64,000 bases of DNA from Rhodocyclaceae bacterium (GCA_016702335.1 JADJEF010000005.1:1-64000); one strand, 5' to 3'. Positions 25,230 to 31,607 are shown, counted from the stretch's first letter. Translations and numbers: made by a program. Notes: a model not told the origin generated them from the sequence alone.

Positions 25230-25365
25230 CGCCAGCCTCCTTGCGGAAGCTCTTGATCGCCTTCCCGACCTCGCCCACCGCCGCCGGCAGCTTCCCCGCA
25301 CCGAAGACCAGGACCACGATGATCCCGATCACCATGACTTCCGGCATTCCAATCCCACCGAGCAT
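25219..25365 (-). CDS. tatA: TatA-like twin-arginine translocase subunit
   Basis: 48 aa, ATG behind GGAGGTG. All parts of a minimal TatA are present: a short N terminus (LGGIGMPEV), a membrane helix (residues 8-21), the invariant FG hinge followed by KLP (FGAGKLP, residues 21-27), an amphipathic helix (AAVGEVGKAIKSFRKE) and a short tail. TatA forms the size-adapting pore of the Tat pathway for folded proteins. Cellular TatA proteins are usually somewhat longer (60-90 aa); only the functional core is kept here. No TatC was found in the window, so host TatC would be needed. Confidence 0.86.
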   Translation of the reverse strand: MLGGIGMPEVMVIGIIVVLVFGAGKLPAAVGEVGKAIKSFRKEAGDGA

Positions 25366-25661
25366 CTGAGCACCTCCAGTTTCTCGATCAGCTCCCGCAT
25401 GCCAGCGCATGCAGGCCATGGCTCGTACTTCACTTCCAGCCCGCCGTACGCCCGGTGGCACGAGAGGCAAAGGACTTGAAGGTTGTCGTCCTCGTTCGTG
25501 CCGCCCATCTCGCCACCGATAGGAATGACGTGGTCGATCGTCAGGTCTTCAATTGTACCACAAAGCGGGCAGCGGTAAAAGTACAATGCGAGAATGCGGC
25601 GGCGGGCGCGCTTCTTCCGGTTGTTCCACTGCTTCCGGACGAAGGAGCGGCGGGCCGACAT
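25329..25661 (-). CDS. HNH endonuclease
   Basis: 110 aa. CPLCG, LTIDHVIPIGGEM, NLQVLCLSCH form a complete zinc-HNH fold (Cys4 with the DH...N...H catalytic set), after a basic N terminus rich in Arg. Such small HNH proteins act in packaging near terminase genes or as mobile endonucleases. The 3' end overlaps the tatA start by 37 bases. Confidence 0.85.
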   Translation of the reverse strand: MSARRSFVRKQWNNRKKRARRRILALYFYRCPLCGTIEDLTIDHVIPIGGEMGGTNEDDNLQVLCLSCHRAYGGLEVKYEPWPACAGMRELIEKLEVLRCSVGLECRKSW

Positions 25662-25670
25662 CACCACCCC

Positions 25671-25862
25671 CTATGGGTTCGTGTACCCCATCCAGTTTCG
25701 GATCGCCATGACGAACGACGGGACGCCGATCGCCATGATCTGCGCCCACGTTAGAGGGTCGTAGTCACCGGGGCGCCATAGGGCCATCGCGGCGCAGAAG
25801 AGCGCGATGGCCATCCACGCCCAAGCGTATCGTCGGTGCAGCACGGTCTGTGGGCGCCTCAC
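25671..25862 (-). CDS. Small membrane protein
   Basis: 63 aa from a GTG overlapping the upstream stop. Two short hydrophobic segments (WAWMAIALFCAAMALW and IMAIGVPSFVMAI) flank a polar turn. A holin-like topology, but nothing more specific is visible. Confidence 0.6.
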   Translation of the reverse strand: MRRPQTVLHRRYAWAWMAIALFCAAMALWRPGDYDPLTWAQIMAIGVPSFVMAIRNWMGYTNP

Positions 25863-26224
25863 GGCGACACGCTTCCGTTCCGACGGAATCCCCCTGCGCC
25901 GGGAGGGGGGGTGATCTCCAGGGGCGCGGGGACGATGGCGCCGGGCGGCATCTCGATCACCGTCAAGTCAATCATCCAACCGTCTTTCGCGGGGAACTTG
26001 ATGAAAAGGTGCTTCCGAGCCTCAACCTCGGCCCAGTCCCTCGTCGGCCCCTCCAGGATTCCCACGGCGGAGCCGAGGTGAACCTCCAGGCCGGCACGCA
26101 GGGCGATACCAACACCAACCATCCAGCGCCTTGCGGGCTCGTCGGAATCGGGGAATGGGGTCGCAAGGAACCCGAAGTCATCCAGGAACCTGCCGACATC
26201 AGTCGCAACCACGTCCCTCACCAT
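25859..26224 (-). CDS. Unknown soluble protein
   Basis: 121 aa. GGAGG precedes the ATG. Contains GRFLDDFGFLATPFPDSDEP and a Pro-rich C-terminal part. It is the first protein gene after the first tRNA array, so it may be read from the same transcript. Not recognised. Confidence 0.65.
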   Translation of the reverse strand: MVRDVVATDVGRFLDDFGFLATPFPDSDEPARRWMVGVGIALRAGLEVHLGSAVGILEGPTRDWAEVEARKHLFIKFPAKDGWMIDLTVIEMPPGAIVPAPLEITPPPGAGGFRRNGSVSP

Positions 26225-26240
26225 CGCCCACCTCCTATGG

Positions 26241-26313
26241 GGTGATCGGCGGAAGTCGAATCCGCTTATCCGGGATCACAACCCGGCGCCGCAACCACTT
26301 TGGCTTCGATCAC
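26241..26313 (-). tRNA. tRNA-His (GTG)
   Basis: Acceptor GTGATCG/CGATCAC, anticodon loop TTGTGAT on a CCGGG/CCCGG stem, T-loop TTCGACT, C as discriminator as expected for tRNA-His. No CCA encoded. Last tRNA of the first array. Confidence 0.8.
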
Positions 26314-26315
26314 AG

Positions 26316-26399
26316 CCTACGGTGGGAGGCTCGAACTCCCAGGCCCTCTCGGGCTTACACGGTTAGCGGCCGTGCTGCTCACCAGTTCGCATACCGTAG
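26316..26399 (-). tRNA. tRNA-Ser (GCT)
   Basis: Acceptor CTACGGT/ACCGTAG, anticodon loop CCGCTAA, long variable arm as expected for class II Ser, T-loop TTCGAGC, discriminator G. Confidence 0.88.
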
Positions 26400-26640
26400 T
26401 GAGTGAAGAGGGGGTCTGGGGGCGCATCCCCCTCGCCCCCCTATCGACGCTCCACCGCCGCCTCTGTTACCGCGAGGAACGGGGTCTGCCCTATGTGGCC
26501 ACCAAATCAGCCGCACTTCATCGTCGTCGGCGGACTGAGGCCCCCGTATCGCTACGACCCCCCGCGCTGCGTTCCGCTACAGATGCGGCAAGCGTCTACT
26601 CTCGCTTGCTAGAGTTCGCGACCATGCGGGGTCGCGATGG
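26400..26640. other. Gene-free spacer within the tRNA array
   Basis: No tRNA and no convincing ORF in 241 bases between two tRNA-Ser genes. The only structure seen is a 7-bp hairpin (gcaagcg/cgcttgc, 26588-26609, 8-base loop). It may be the scar of lost tRNAs. Confidence 0.4.
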
Positions 26641-26723
26641 CGGAAAGCGGGAGGCTCGAACTCCCAGCCCCTCTCAGGGTACCATCTTTCCAAGATGGCC
26701 GCTCACCAGTTCGCATGCTTTCC
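26641..26723 (-). tRNA. tRNA-Ser (GGA)
   Basis: Acceptor GGAAAGC/GCTTTCC, anticodon loop TTGGAAA on a CCATC/GATGG stem, long variable arm, T-loop TTCGAGC, discriminator G. Confidence 0.88.
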
Positions 26724-26729
26724 GTATGG

Positions 26730-26812
26730 CGGAAGCGGGTGGACTCGAACCACCACGGCCTTTCGGCCTTCCGGGTTTCGAAGCCGGTTACTCGCCAATT
26801 CGCATCACTTCC
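26730..26812 (-). tRNA. tRNA-Ser (CGA)
   Basis: Acceptor GGAAGTG/CGCTTCC, anticodon loop TTCGAAA, long variable arm, T-loop TTCGAGT, discriminator G. The innermost pair of the anticodon stem is a C-C mismatch. Confidence 0.82.
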
Positions 26813-26817
26813 ACAGG

Positions 26818-26890
26818 TCTCGGCGGAGGGATTCGAACCCCCGACCACTCGGGTCCAGACCGAGTACGCTGTCCACTGCGCTACGCCAAG
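26818..26890 (-). tRNA. tRNA, anticodon TGG by position (Pro), unusual loop
   Basis: Acceptor CTTGGCG/CGCCGAG, D-stem GCGC/GCGT, anticodon stem CTCGG/CCGAG, T-loop TTCGAAT, all well paired. The anticodon loop TCTGGAC has C, not U, at position 33. Amino acid provisional. Confidence 0.65.
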
Positions 26891-26895
26891 ATACA

Positions 26896-26965
26896 TCGCC
26901 CGAGCTGGAATCGAACCAGCCACCTCCCCCTTTGGGGGCGCGCTCTGCCACTGAGCTACCGCACT
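26896..26965 (-). tRNA. Degenerate tRNA-like sequence
   Basis: D-arm (GCTC...GAGC) and T-arm (GCTGG TTCGATT CCAGC) are perfect, but the acceptor has mismatches and the anticodon arm is CCCCC-AAA-GGGGG without a normal loop. Probably a decayed tRNA. Confidence 0.45.
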
Positions 26966-27042
26966 TCTCGTCTATTCCGGGCCGTCAATTCGACCGCGCA
27001 TCGATGTGATCACGCCCTGGGTCATCAACCGCTTGCCGTCTG

Positions 27043-27114
27043 TTGCGGGAGTGGGATTTGCACCCACGACCTTCGCCTTATGAGGGCGCCGAGCTACTAC
27101 TGCTCCACCCCGCA
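27043..27114 (-). tRNA. tRNA-Met (CAT), initiator-like
   Basis: Acceptor TGCGGGG/TCCCGCA, loop CTCATAA on a GC-rich stem. The segments GGGGTGGAGCAG, GTAGCTCG and CGAAGGTCGTGGG are nearly those of bacterial initiator tRNA. Position 1-72 is a U-A pair, unlike the C-A mismatch of E. coli fMet. T-loop TGCAAAT. Confidence 0.8.
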
Positions 27115-27225
27115 CTAACGTCCGTCTCTCCGGACCGTCACGGTGCGTGTGGGCAAGCACCGTTCCCCGGTGGATTCACCACCATCCCCGTTCTTCTTGC
27201 GCAAGGGCGTCCGGGCAGCGCCTTG

Positions 27226-27298
27226 TTGCTCTCGTCGGACTCGAACCGACACTGGACAGGCTCTCGACCTGTTGCCTCTGCCGTTGGGCTAGAGAGCA
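27226..27298 (-). tRNA. tRNA, anticodon GAG by position (Leu), short variable arm
   Basis: Acceptor TGCTCTC/GAGAGCA, anticodon stem ACAGG/CCTGT, T-arm GTCGG/CCGAC, all paired. Loop TCGAGAG has C33. The variable region is only 5 bases although Leu tRNAs are normally class II. Identity provisional. Confidence 0.62.
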
Positions 27299-27299
27299 G

Positions 27300-27370
27300 T
27301 ACTCCGTGGGAGAATTGAACTCCCGCCTCCTGGCTGAGAACCAGGGCCGCTGCCACTACGGGAACGGAGC
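27300..27370 (-). tRNA. tRNA-Glu (CTC)
   Basis: Acceptor GCTCCGT/ACGGAGT, anticodon loop TTCTCAG on a CCTGG/CCAGG stem, T-loop TTCAATT. First tRNA after the promoter at 27424-27452; a leader hairpin lies just before it. Confidence 0.85.
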
Positions 27371-27373
27371 TTG

Positions 27374-27416
27374 GATTCGGGCGCGACACAGTTGACAAAA
27401 AGACCGCACCCGAATC
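27374..27416 (-). promoter_or_regulatory. Leader hairpin before tRNA-Glu
   Basis: GATTCGGG (27409-27416 on the minus strand) pairs with CCCGAATC (27374-27381) around a loop with further G-C pairs. It lies between the promoter and the first tRNA, 3 bases from the tRNA 5' end, and may direct precursor processing. Confidence 0.4.
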
Positions 27417-27423
27417 TGGAGCC

Positions 27424-27452
27424 ATTGTACCACAACGACAATGGCGTGTCAA
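27424..27452 (-). promoter_or_regulatory. Sigma70-type promoter of the first tRNA array
   Basis: TTGACA (27447-27452), 17-base spacer, TACAAT (27424-27429). Near-perfect consensus. It lies after the stop of the gene upstream and before tRNA-Glu. The second tRNA promoter has the same hexamers and the same ATGGC-like follow-on. Confidence 0.82.
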
Positions 27453-27455
27453 GTT

Positions 27456-27935
27456 CTATTGTTCCCCCTCGGGAATCTCGTCCTCATCCCCCTCGACGGC
27501 ATGGCCGAGTACGCTCACCGGACTCCCGTGGCGGTTGAGGAAGATCGGAGCGCCAACGATTGTCTTCTCGATGTACATCACCACATCTCCGTCGTCGTAC
27601 GGGGACTCAAGACCCTCAAAGACCGCCACTGTTGTCGCGAGAAGAAGGCAAAAACGCTTAGCGTCCCCTGCCTCATCGAACCCCTTCGCTTCGGCGGGGT
27701 ACATCCCAAGCGCCAACGCGAACGCCTCTCGTGGCTCCCAAATCGCCCACAATGGCTCCGGGTCGTCCGGGCCGTCCGTGAGCTTCGTGATCATCCAGCC
27801 GTAGGGCTTGAGGATAAGGCAACAGCCATTCTCTAGAGACTCCCAGTGAGTCTCCTCGTTCTCGGCGAGAAGCCTATCCGCCGCCGCCTTCGCCGCCTCC
27901 GTGATCTTCATCACCTTGCACTCGATCCCGTCCAT
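27456..27935 (-). CDS. Unknown protein
   Basis: 159 aa from the ATG behind GGGGG (MDGIECKVMKITEAAK). The gene overlaps the terminase-small-like gene by about 60 bases; a later ATG at 27911 would reduce this to 38. It ends with EIPEGEQ just upstream of the tRNA promoter. Soluble, acidic, no motif. Confidence 0.62.
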   Translation of the reverse strand: MDGIECKVMKITEAAKAAADRLLAENEETHWESLENGCCLILKPYGWMITKLTDGPDDPEPLWAIWEPREAFALALGMYPAEAKGFDEAGDAKRFCLLLATTVAVFEGLESPYDDGDVVMYIEKTIVGAPIFLNRHGSPVSVLGHAVEGDEDEIPEGEQ

Positions 27936-28536
27936 CACCATCCCCCTGTTTTGGGACACCGCCAACGCGAGCCTCAATGCTCGCCCGGAGTGTCTGCGCC
28001 AACTCCCTCACCGTCTCCGTCGATACGGGGACGTGAACACCTTCGTCATCCACGAGAATGTGCGCCTGCTCGGGCGCATTCTCCGCCCTGCTGAGTTCGA
28101 GGGCAATCTTGGCAATCGCCGCAACGTCGCGGGGCGGGATGTTTACCAGTGTCGGGATGTCGCGGATCATGTCGGCCAGGCGATCCGTCATCCCCTCGGA
28201 CGCCTCAAGGAGCCTCGCGGCCACCCTCAGGCGCTGCTCCCTGGCTGAACGCATCGCATCAGTCACGTCATTGGCCACACGAGACGCCAGAAGCATGTCG
28301 TAGTCCCGCGCCCTGGCCGCCCAGTCGTTCGCATTGTGCCACGACTTGAGAACCTGGAGGGACTCAGTCGGCGTCGGTAGCCCCGCCTCGGCCCGCTCGC
28401 GGTAGAGCTTGAGAAGGCGGCCCAACGTTCGAGTTGCGGGCGCCAGCCCTAGGAAATCCACGAGCCCAGCCCAGGCTGCGATCGGCTCCTCTGCCAGTCT
28501 GTTCTCGGGGTGCTCGGGGTCCCATACGTTGGCCAT
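27874..28536 (-). CDS. Terminase small subunit-like protein
   Basis: 220 aa. An N-terminal helical part ends in SWHNANDWAARARDYD, the Trp-Arg-Ala-Tyr-Asp block that follows the HTH in many phage terminase small subunits. A long helical region and an acidic, Gly-rich tail follow. It binds the packaging site in that family. It is about 11 kb upstream of terL, which is unusual. Start in a TAATG overlap. Confidence 0.58.
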   Translation of the reverse strand: MANVWDPEHPENRLAEEPIAAWAGLVDFLGLAPATRTLGRLLKLYRERAEAGLPTPTESLQVLKSWHNANDWAARARDYDMLLASRVANDVTDAMRSAREQRLRVAARLLEASEGMTDRLADMIRDIPTLVNIPPRDVAAIAKIALELSRAENAPEQAHILVDDEGVHVPVSTETVRELAQTLRASIEARVGGVPKQGDGDGRDRVQGDEDHGGGEGGGG

Positions 28537-28829
28537 TATCCGCCCATTACCCTCGCAAGAAGCTGCGCCGCAATCTGGTGTGCTGGATGGTAGGAATCTT
28601 CCTCACTCCATCCCCGCCTTGCGAATTCCTGGCCGGCCGCCGCAAAGACAGCCATGTAGGTCTTGGCTGCATGCGCAGCCACGGCCTTCATCCCAGAGAG
28701 ATCGTCCCTCTCATCCTTCTCGATGTCAGAGGCGTTCTTCTCGATGAGGAACGCACTCACCAGAGAGGACACGCTATCGGGGCTCTCGGCTTCGCGCGAG
28801 GGGTCGAACTTCTGCCTCTTTCGGCTCAT
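28536..28829 (-). CDS. Unknown small protein
   Basis: 97 aa, GGAGGTC before the ATG, basic N terminus (SRKRQKFDPSREAE) and an Ala-rich helical C-terminal half. Directly upstream of and coupled to the terminase-small-like gene, so possibly part of packaging. Not recognised. Confidence 0.62.
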   Translation of the reverse strand: MSRKRQKFDPSREAESPDSVSSLVSAFLIEKNASDIEKDERDDLSGMKAVAAHAAKTYMAVFAAAGQEFARRGWSEEDSYHPAHQIAAQLLARVMGG

Positions 28830-29070
28830 GCCTGACCTCCAGGAGCTGATTCGGATCGAGTCCCTCCAGGATCATAAGGTGGATGGCCGCCAGAACCAGA
28901 GTTCGGCCCGCCGCGAGCGCCTCTTCCGCATCCCTGGGCTTTCGCCTGAAGCGTGCGTGCCCAAGCTTCCCGAGCGTCCCCACGGCCATCATGGACATGT
29001 GGGCGAGCTGGATTGGCGCGGCGCCGTGAAGCCTCGCGTACGATACCAGCCCACCCCATGTGCCGTCCAC
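28774..29070 (-). CDS. Unknown small helical protein
   Basis: 98 aa from a GTG just after the upstream stop. Contains IQLAHMSMMAVGTLGKLGHARF and a second Ala/Leu helix. Overlaps the next gene by 56 bases. The start is uncertain because no good ribosome site is visible. Confidence 0.52.
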   Translation of the reverse strand: MDGTWGGLVSYARLHGAAPIQLAHMSMMAVGTLGKLGHARFRRKPRDAEEALAAGRTLVLAAIHLMILEGLDPNQLLEVRHEPKEAEVRPLARSREPR

Positions 29071-29071
29071 C

Positions 29072-29608
29072 CTAGTTGGTGGAGATTGTCGGCCCGTAGG
29101 CCCCGTCCGCACCAAAGACGTTGATGCCGTTCGGCGGCGCAATCTTCATCGTGCATGCCTCGATGTCGGCCGTCAGGAGTGCCGCGCTGGCCGGATCACC
29201 ACCCGCTACGCGCACCGTACCGTCGCCGAGGAACACCGTGTAATCAACGCCAGGGACGGGCGAGAGTACGAACGACGCATCGCTCGTCACCTTGGCGCCA
29301 GGAACGACCGCTCCCTGACCATCGAGTTCAAGTGCCGGCGCGAAGAGCGAAGCGAGGGCGTTGATATCAAGAGCGATACCCGCACACGGCCCGGTGTCGC
29401 CGGTCGCCGTGCGCACCTCTACGCCGATCCGAGCGGAGACCGGGGAGACTGGAGCCGCCGGAGCGACAGTCTGCGCAGCGGCGCGAGATGGGGACGAGAG
29501 GGTCCCAATGCTCCCTCGGTAGGCGAACCAGACGAGGCCACCGACGAGGATCAGGAGAACGGCGGCGGTGACGGCAAGCTTGTAGGCAGCGCGCTCAACG
29601 GAATTCAC
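29072..29608 (-). CDS. Membrane-anchored extracellular protein
   Basis: 178 aa from a GTG behind GGAGG. One N-terminal anchor (KLAVTAAVLLILVGGLVWFA), an Ala/Pro/Ser linker, then a beta-rich domain (PGVDYTVFLGDGTVRVAG) that should lie outside the membrane. First gene after the promoter at 29722-29750. Function unknown; it belongs to the set of exported proteins. Confidence 0.7.
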   Translation of the reverse strand: MNSVERAAYKLAVTAAVLLILVGGLVWFAYRGSIGTLSSPSRAAAQTVAPAAPVSPVSARIGVEVRTATGDTGPCAGIALDINALASLFAPALELDGQGAVVPGAKVTSDASFVLSPVPGVDYTVFLGDGTVRVAGGDPASAALLTADIEACTMKIAPPNGINVFGADGAYGPTISTN

Positions 29609-29721
29609 AAAGCACCTCCATAGTGACGATTGGTCCACAACCCATCAACCGGACGGAGGTCCCCCCCCGCCCGGTCTCCGGGGCACCCTACCATCGGCCG
29701 AAGCCGCAAGGTTGGAGCACG

Positions 29722-29750
29722 AGTATAACAAACGCTGAGGAGGATGTCAA
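29722..29750 (-). promoter_or_regulatory. Sigma70-type promoter
   Basis: TTGACA (29745-29750), 17-base spacer, TATACT (29722-29727). It lies right after the CCA end of tRNA-Lys and about 110 bases before the membrane-anchored protein gene, restarting transcription after the tRNA array. Confidence 0.8.
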
Positions 29751-29751
29751 A

Positions 29752-29826
29752 TGGTGGGGGCGGATGGAGTTGCACCATCGTCACACCGGGTAAGAGCCGG
29801 GCCTTTTCTGCCTAAGTTACGCCCCC
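29752..29826 (-). tRNA. tRNA-Lys (CTT), CCA encoded
   Basis: Acceptor GGGGGCG/CGCCCCC, loop CTCTTAC, T-loop TGCAACT, discriminator A followed by encoded CCA. Its 5' end supplies the stop codon of the HNH gene upstream. Confidence 0.82.
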
Positions 29827-30248
29827 GAAGAGCGAGCCTGCCTCCACTTTCTCTGCCAGGCCCTGCTGCACTCGCGACACACCCTCGCCCTGTTGTCCTT
29901 CCGAACGTAGGTATTGCGCTCGTCGTACAGATGGCCATGAGGGCAATGGGTTCTGTCGATCACGGTATCGTCCGCATTGTCCTGTATCGTGCCCTCCCGG
30001 ATATGGAGTCCGTTGCAGCAGGCACGATTATGGCACACAATGGGCTCGTGTAGCGCCAGGCCAACCAACGGGCGGCCCAGGCGAAGCTCAAGAGCGATCC
30101 GATGGGCGCCGAGAATCTTACCGTTCGCGCCGAACTGGCCATACCCCTCCGTCGTCAGGGACGCAAGCCAGGGCCAGCAGGCTTCCGGGCCACCGGACCG
30201 ATCGACCTTCTGCCAGAACCGCTCGATGTCTTTGTCTGATAGTTGCAT
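29817..30248 (-). CDS. HNH homing endonuclease, nested between tRNAs
   Basis: 143 aa. ACWPWLAS, YGQFGANGK, AHRIALELRLGRPL, HEPIVCHNRACCNGLHIREG, then HCPHGHLY and CRECSRAWQRKWR: the AP2-like/HNH plan of phage homing endonucleases. GGAGG for its ATG lies inside the 3' half of tRNA-Asn, and its TAA is formed by bases of tRNA-Lys. Paralogue of 32674-33135. Confidence 0.86.
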   Translation of the reverse strand: MQLSDKDIERFWQKVDRSGGPEACWPWLASLTTEGYGQFGANGKILGAHRIALELRLGRPLVGLALHEPIVCHNRACCNGLHIREGTIQDNADDTVIDRTHCPHGHLYDERNTYVRKDNRARVCRECSRAWQRKWRQARSSGA

Positions 30249-30250
30249 AG

Positions 30251-30323
30251 CTGAACCTCCAGGAATCGAACCTGGTCATCATCCGGGTAACAACCGGCCG
30301 CTGTCCCATTTAGCCAAGGTCCA
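30251..30323 (-). tRNA. tRNA-Asn (GTT)
   Basis: Acceptor TGGACCT/AGGTTCA, loop TTGTTAC, T-arm CCAGG TTCGATT CCTGG, discriminator G. Its 3' end carries the ribosome site of the HNH gene. Confidence 0.85.
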
Positions 30324-30327
30324 TTAG

Positions 30328-30400
30328 AAGCCTATGCGGGAATTGAACCCGCGACCTCCCCGGTAGGAACGGGGCGCTCTTTCCACTGAGCTAATAAGCC
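30328..30400 (-). tRNA. tRNA-Arg (CCT)
   Basis: Acceptor GGCTTAT/ATAGGCT with two wobble pairs, loop TTCCTAC on a CCCCG/CGGGG stem, T-loop TTCAATT. Confidence 0.84.
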
Positions 30401-30402
30401 AG

Positions 30403-30476
30403 TCCCCGTGGGTCGATTCGAACGACCACCTTACCGCTCTTGAGGCGGCCCGCTCTGCCAATTGGCGTACACGGGG
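30403..30476 (-). tRNA. tRNA-Leu (CAA), short variable arm
   Basis: Acceptor CCCCGTG/CACGGGG, loop CTCAAGA on a GCCGC/GCGGT stem, T-arm GGTCG TTCGAAT CGACC. The variable region is short, unlike normal class II Leu tRNAs. Confidence 0.78.
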
Positions 30477-30480
30477 ATAG

Positions 30481-30552
30481 TTCAGGAAAAAGGGGTCGAA
30501 CCTCTACATCGCGGGTCAGAACCGCGCGCCCTACCAATTAGGCTATTCCTGA
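30481..30552 (-). tRNA. tRNA-Gln (CTG)
   Basis: Acceptor TCAGGAA/TTCCTGA, loop TTCTGAC on a CGCGG/CCGCG stem, T-loop TTCGACC, discriminator A. Confidence 0.86.
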
Positions 30553-30608
30553 TCGTTCCATTCTACCTTCGCCCAGAACCGCTCGACGTCCCGCTCTGTA
30601 AGCTTCAT
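30543..30608 (-). pseudogene. Remnant of an HNH endonuclease N terminus
   Basis: The 21-codon ORF MKLTERDVERFWAKVEWND aligns with the starts of the two full HNH genes (MQLSDKDIERFWQKVDRSGG). It is preceded by GGGGAGG and ends in a stop inside tRNA-Gln. The rest of the gene is gone. It lies between tRNA-Leu and tRNA-Gln, the same kind of position as the intact copies. Confidence 0.78.
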
Positions 30609-30623
30609 CTTCGCCCTCCCCAG

Positions 30624-30696
30624 TGCCTGCCCGGCGATTCGAACGCCGACTTTATGGGTTCTAAACCCACTTCCTCTGCCGTTGGGATAGGCAGGC
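30624..30696 (-). tRNA. tRNA-Leu (TAG), short variable arm
   Basis: Acceptor GCCTGCC/GGCAGGC, loop TTTAGAA on GTGGG/CCCAT, T-arm CGGCG TTCGAAT CGCCG. Variable region 5 bases. Confidence 0.78.
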
Positions 30697-30722
30697 ATGG
30701 CCGGGTCACCCCGGCGCTCGAA

Positions 30723-30989
30723 CTAGACCCTCGGTGGCCAATGCCAAGTGCCAGTCACGTCACCGCGCGTATTGAGCGAGATGCCGCCGTCGGCGAGCGA
30801 GTGGAAGAACAGCCCCGACGGATTGATCACACACAGCCCCACGATGTACGGATTGTCCGGATGGACCTCGGTCACCGTCGCCGCCCGATTGGCCGGCGGG
30901 AACTTCCCGTCCAGACTTCCGCGCGAGACGTAGTAGACCTGGCGGCCGACCGTCGGCTTCTGCACTTCCTGCATCGCACCATCGTCCAT
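30723..30989 (-). CDS. Small conserved-type phage protein
   Basis: 88 aa, GGAGG before the ATG, lying between tRNA-Leu and tRNA-Thr. The pattern (GRQVYYVSRG, RAATVTEVHPDNPYIVGLCV, terminal TGTWHWP) is that of a small beta-barrel-like protein frequent in phages of actinobacteria and cyanobacteria. Function unknown. Confidence 0.72.
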   Translation of the reverse strand: MDDGAMQEVQKPTVGRQVYYVSRGSLDGKFPPANRAATVTEVHPDNPYIVGLCVINPSGLFFHSLADGGISLNTRGDVTGTWHWPPRV

Positions 30990-31022
30990 GACTCACCTCC
31001 GTTGTGCGCACAATAGAACCAG

Positions 31023-31096
31023 AGCCAGAGACCCGGTTCGAACGGGCAACATCCTGTTTACAAGACAGGCGCAGTTCCAATTTCTGCTTCTCCGGC
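31023..31096 (-). tRNA. tRNA-Thr (TGT)
   Basis: Acceptor GCCGGAG/CTCTGGC, D-stem GCAG/CTGC, loop CTTGTAA on CCTGT/ACAGG, T-loop TTCGAAC. A replaces U at position 8. Confidence 0.84.
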
Positions 31097-31100
31097 ACAG

Positions 31101-31172
31101 TGCCCGACCTCCGATTCGAACGGAGAACCTTGAAGATGTAAGCTTCCTGCGCTTCCGTTGCGCCAGTCAGGC
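31101..31172 (-). tRNA. tRNA-Val (TAC)
   Basis: Acceptor GCCTGAC/GTCGGGC, loop CTTACAT, T-arm CTCCG TTCGAAT CGGAG, discriminator A. Confidence 0.84.
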
Positions 31173-31200
31173 TTGCGCCGGTCTCTCCCGGCTGTCCGTA

Positions 31201-31467
31201 CTACGATCCCATGAACTCGGTCGTGACCTCATCGGCGATGGCCTCTGCCACCGGCCGCGTCACCCGCGCCGACCACGCCCCCGCGAAGGCCGCGAAGCGC
31301 ACCGTCTCGCGCGGCTCCGGGAGCTGGAAGCGAGCGTGCTGTAGCTTCTGCTTCGTCTCCGGATCGCCGCCCGGCCCGAGGGCCGCCACGACATGCCCCA
31401 CGAACGCCTTCGCGCTCGCCGTGGCCTCTGCGCGTCGATAGTCGTCCGACTCCATTGCGTCCTGCAT
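31201..31467 (-). CDS. Unknown small protein within the tRNA array
   Basis: 88 aa, GGAGGTGCTGG before the ATG. Helical, with TASAKAFVGHVVAALGPGG and PETVRFAAFAGAWSAR-like segments. It lies between tRNA-Val and tRNA-Arg. Not recognised. Confidence 0.65.
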   Translation of the reverse strand: MQDAMESDDYRRAEATASAKAFVGHVVAALGPGGDPETKQKLQHARFQLPEPRETVRFAAFAGAWSARVTRPVAEAIADEVTTEFMGS

Positions 31468-31497
31468 CCAGCACCTCCAGTGTGAAAGAGAAACCAG

Positions 31498-31569
31498 TAC
31501 CCACCGAGGTAGTCGAAACCCCATCTCCACGTTCGAAGCGTGGCGTGCTATCCATTGCACCAGGCGAGC
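31498..31569 (-). tRNA. tRNA-Arg (TCG)
   Basis: Acceptor GCTCGCC/GGTGGGT with wobbles, D-stem GTGC/GCAC, loop CTTCGAA on CCACG/CGTGG, T-loop TTCGACT. Confidence 0.84.
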
Positions 31570-31607
31570 ATGACCCGGACACCTAGTGCGGTAGGATATC
31601 CGGGGTG

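Noticed and set aside
26300..27318. Several plus-strand ORFs over the tRNA arrays
   Set aside because: They encode the complements of T-arms (patterns such as GFEPT or RLELP) and coincide with tRNA genes.
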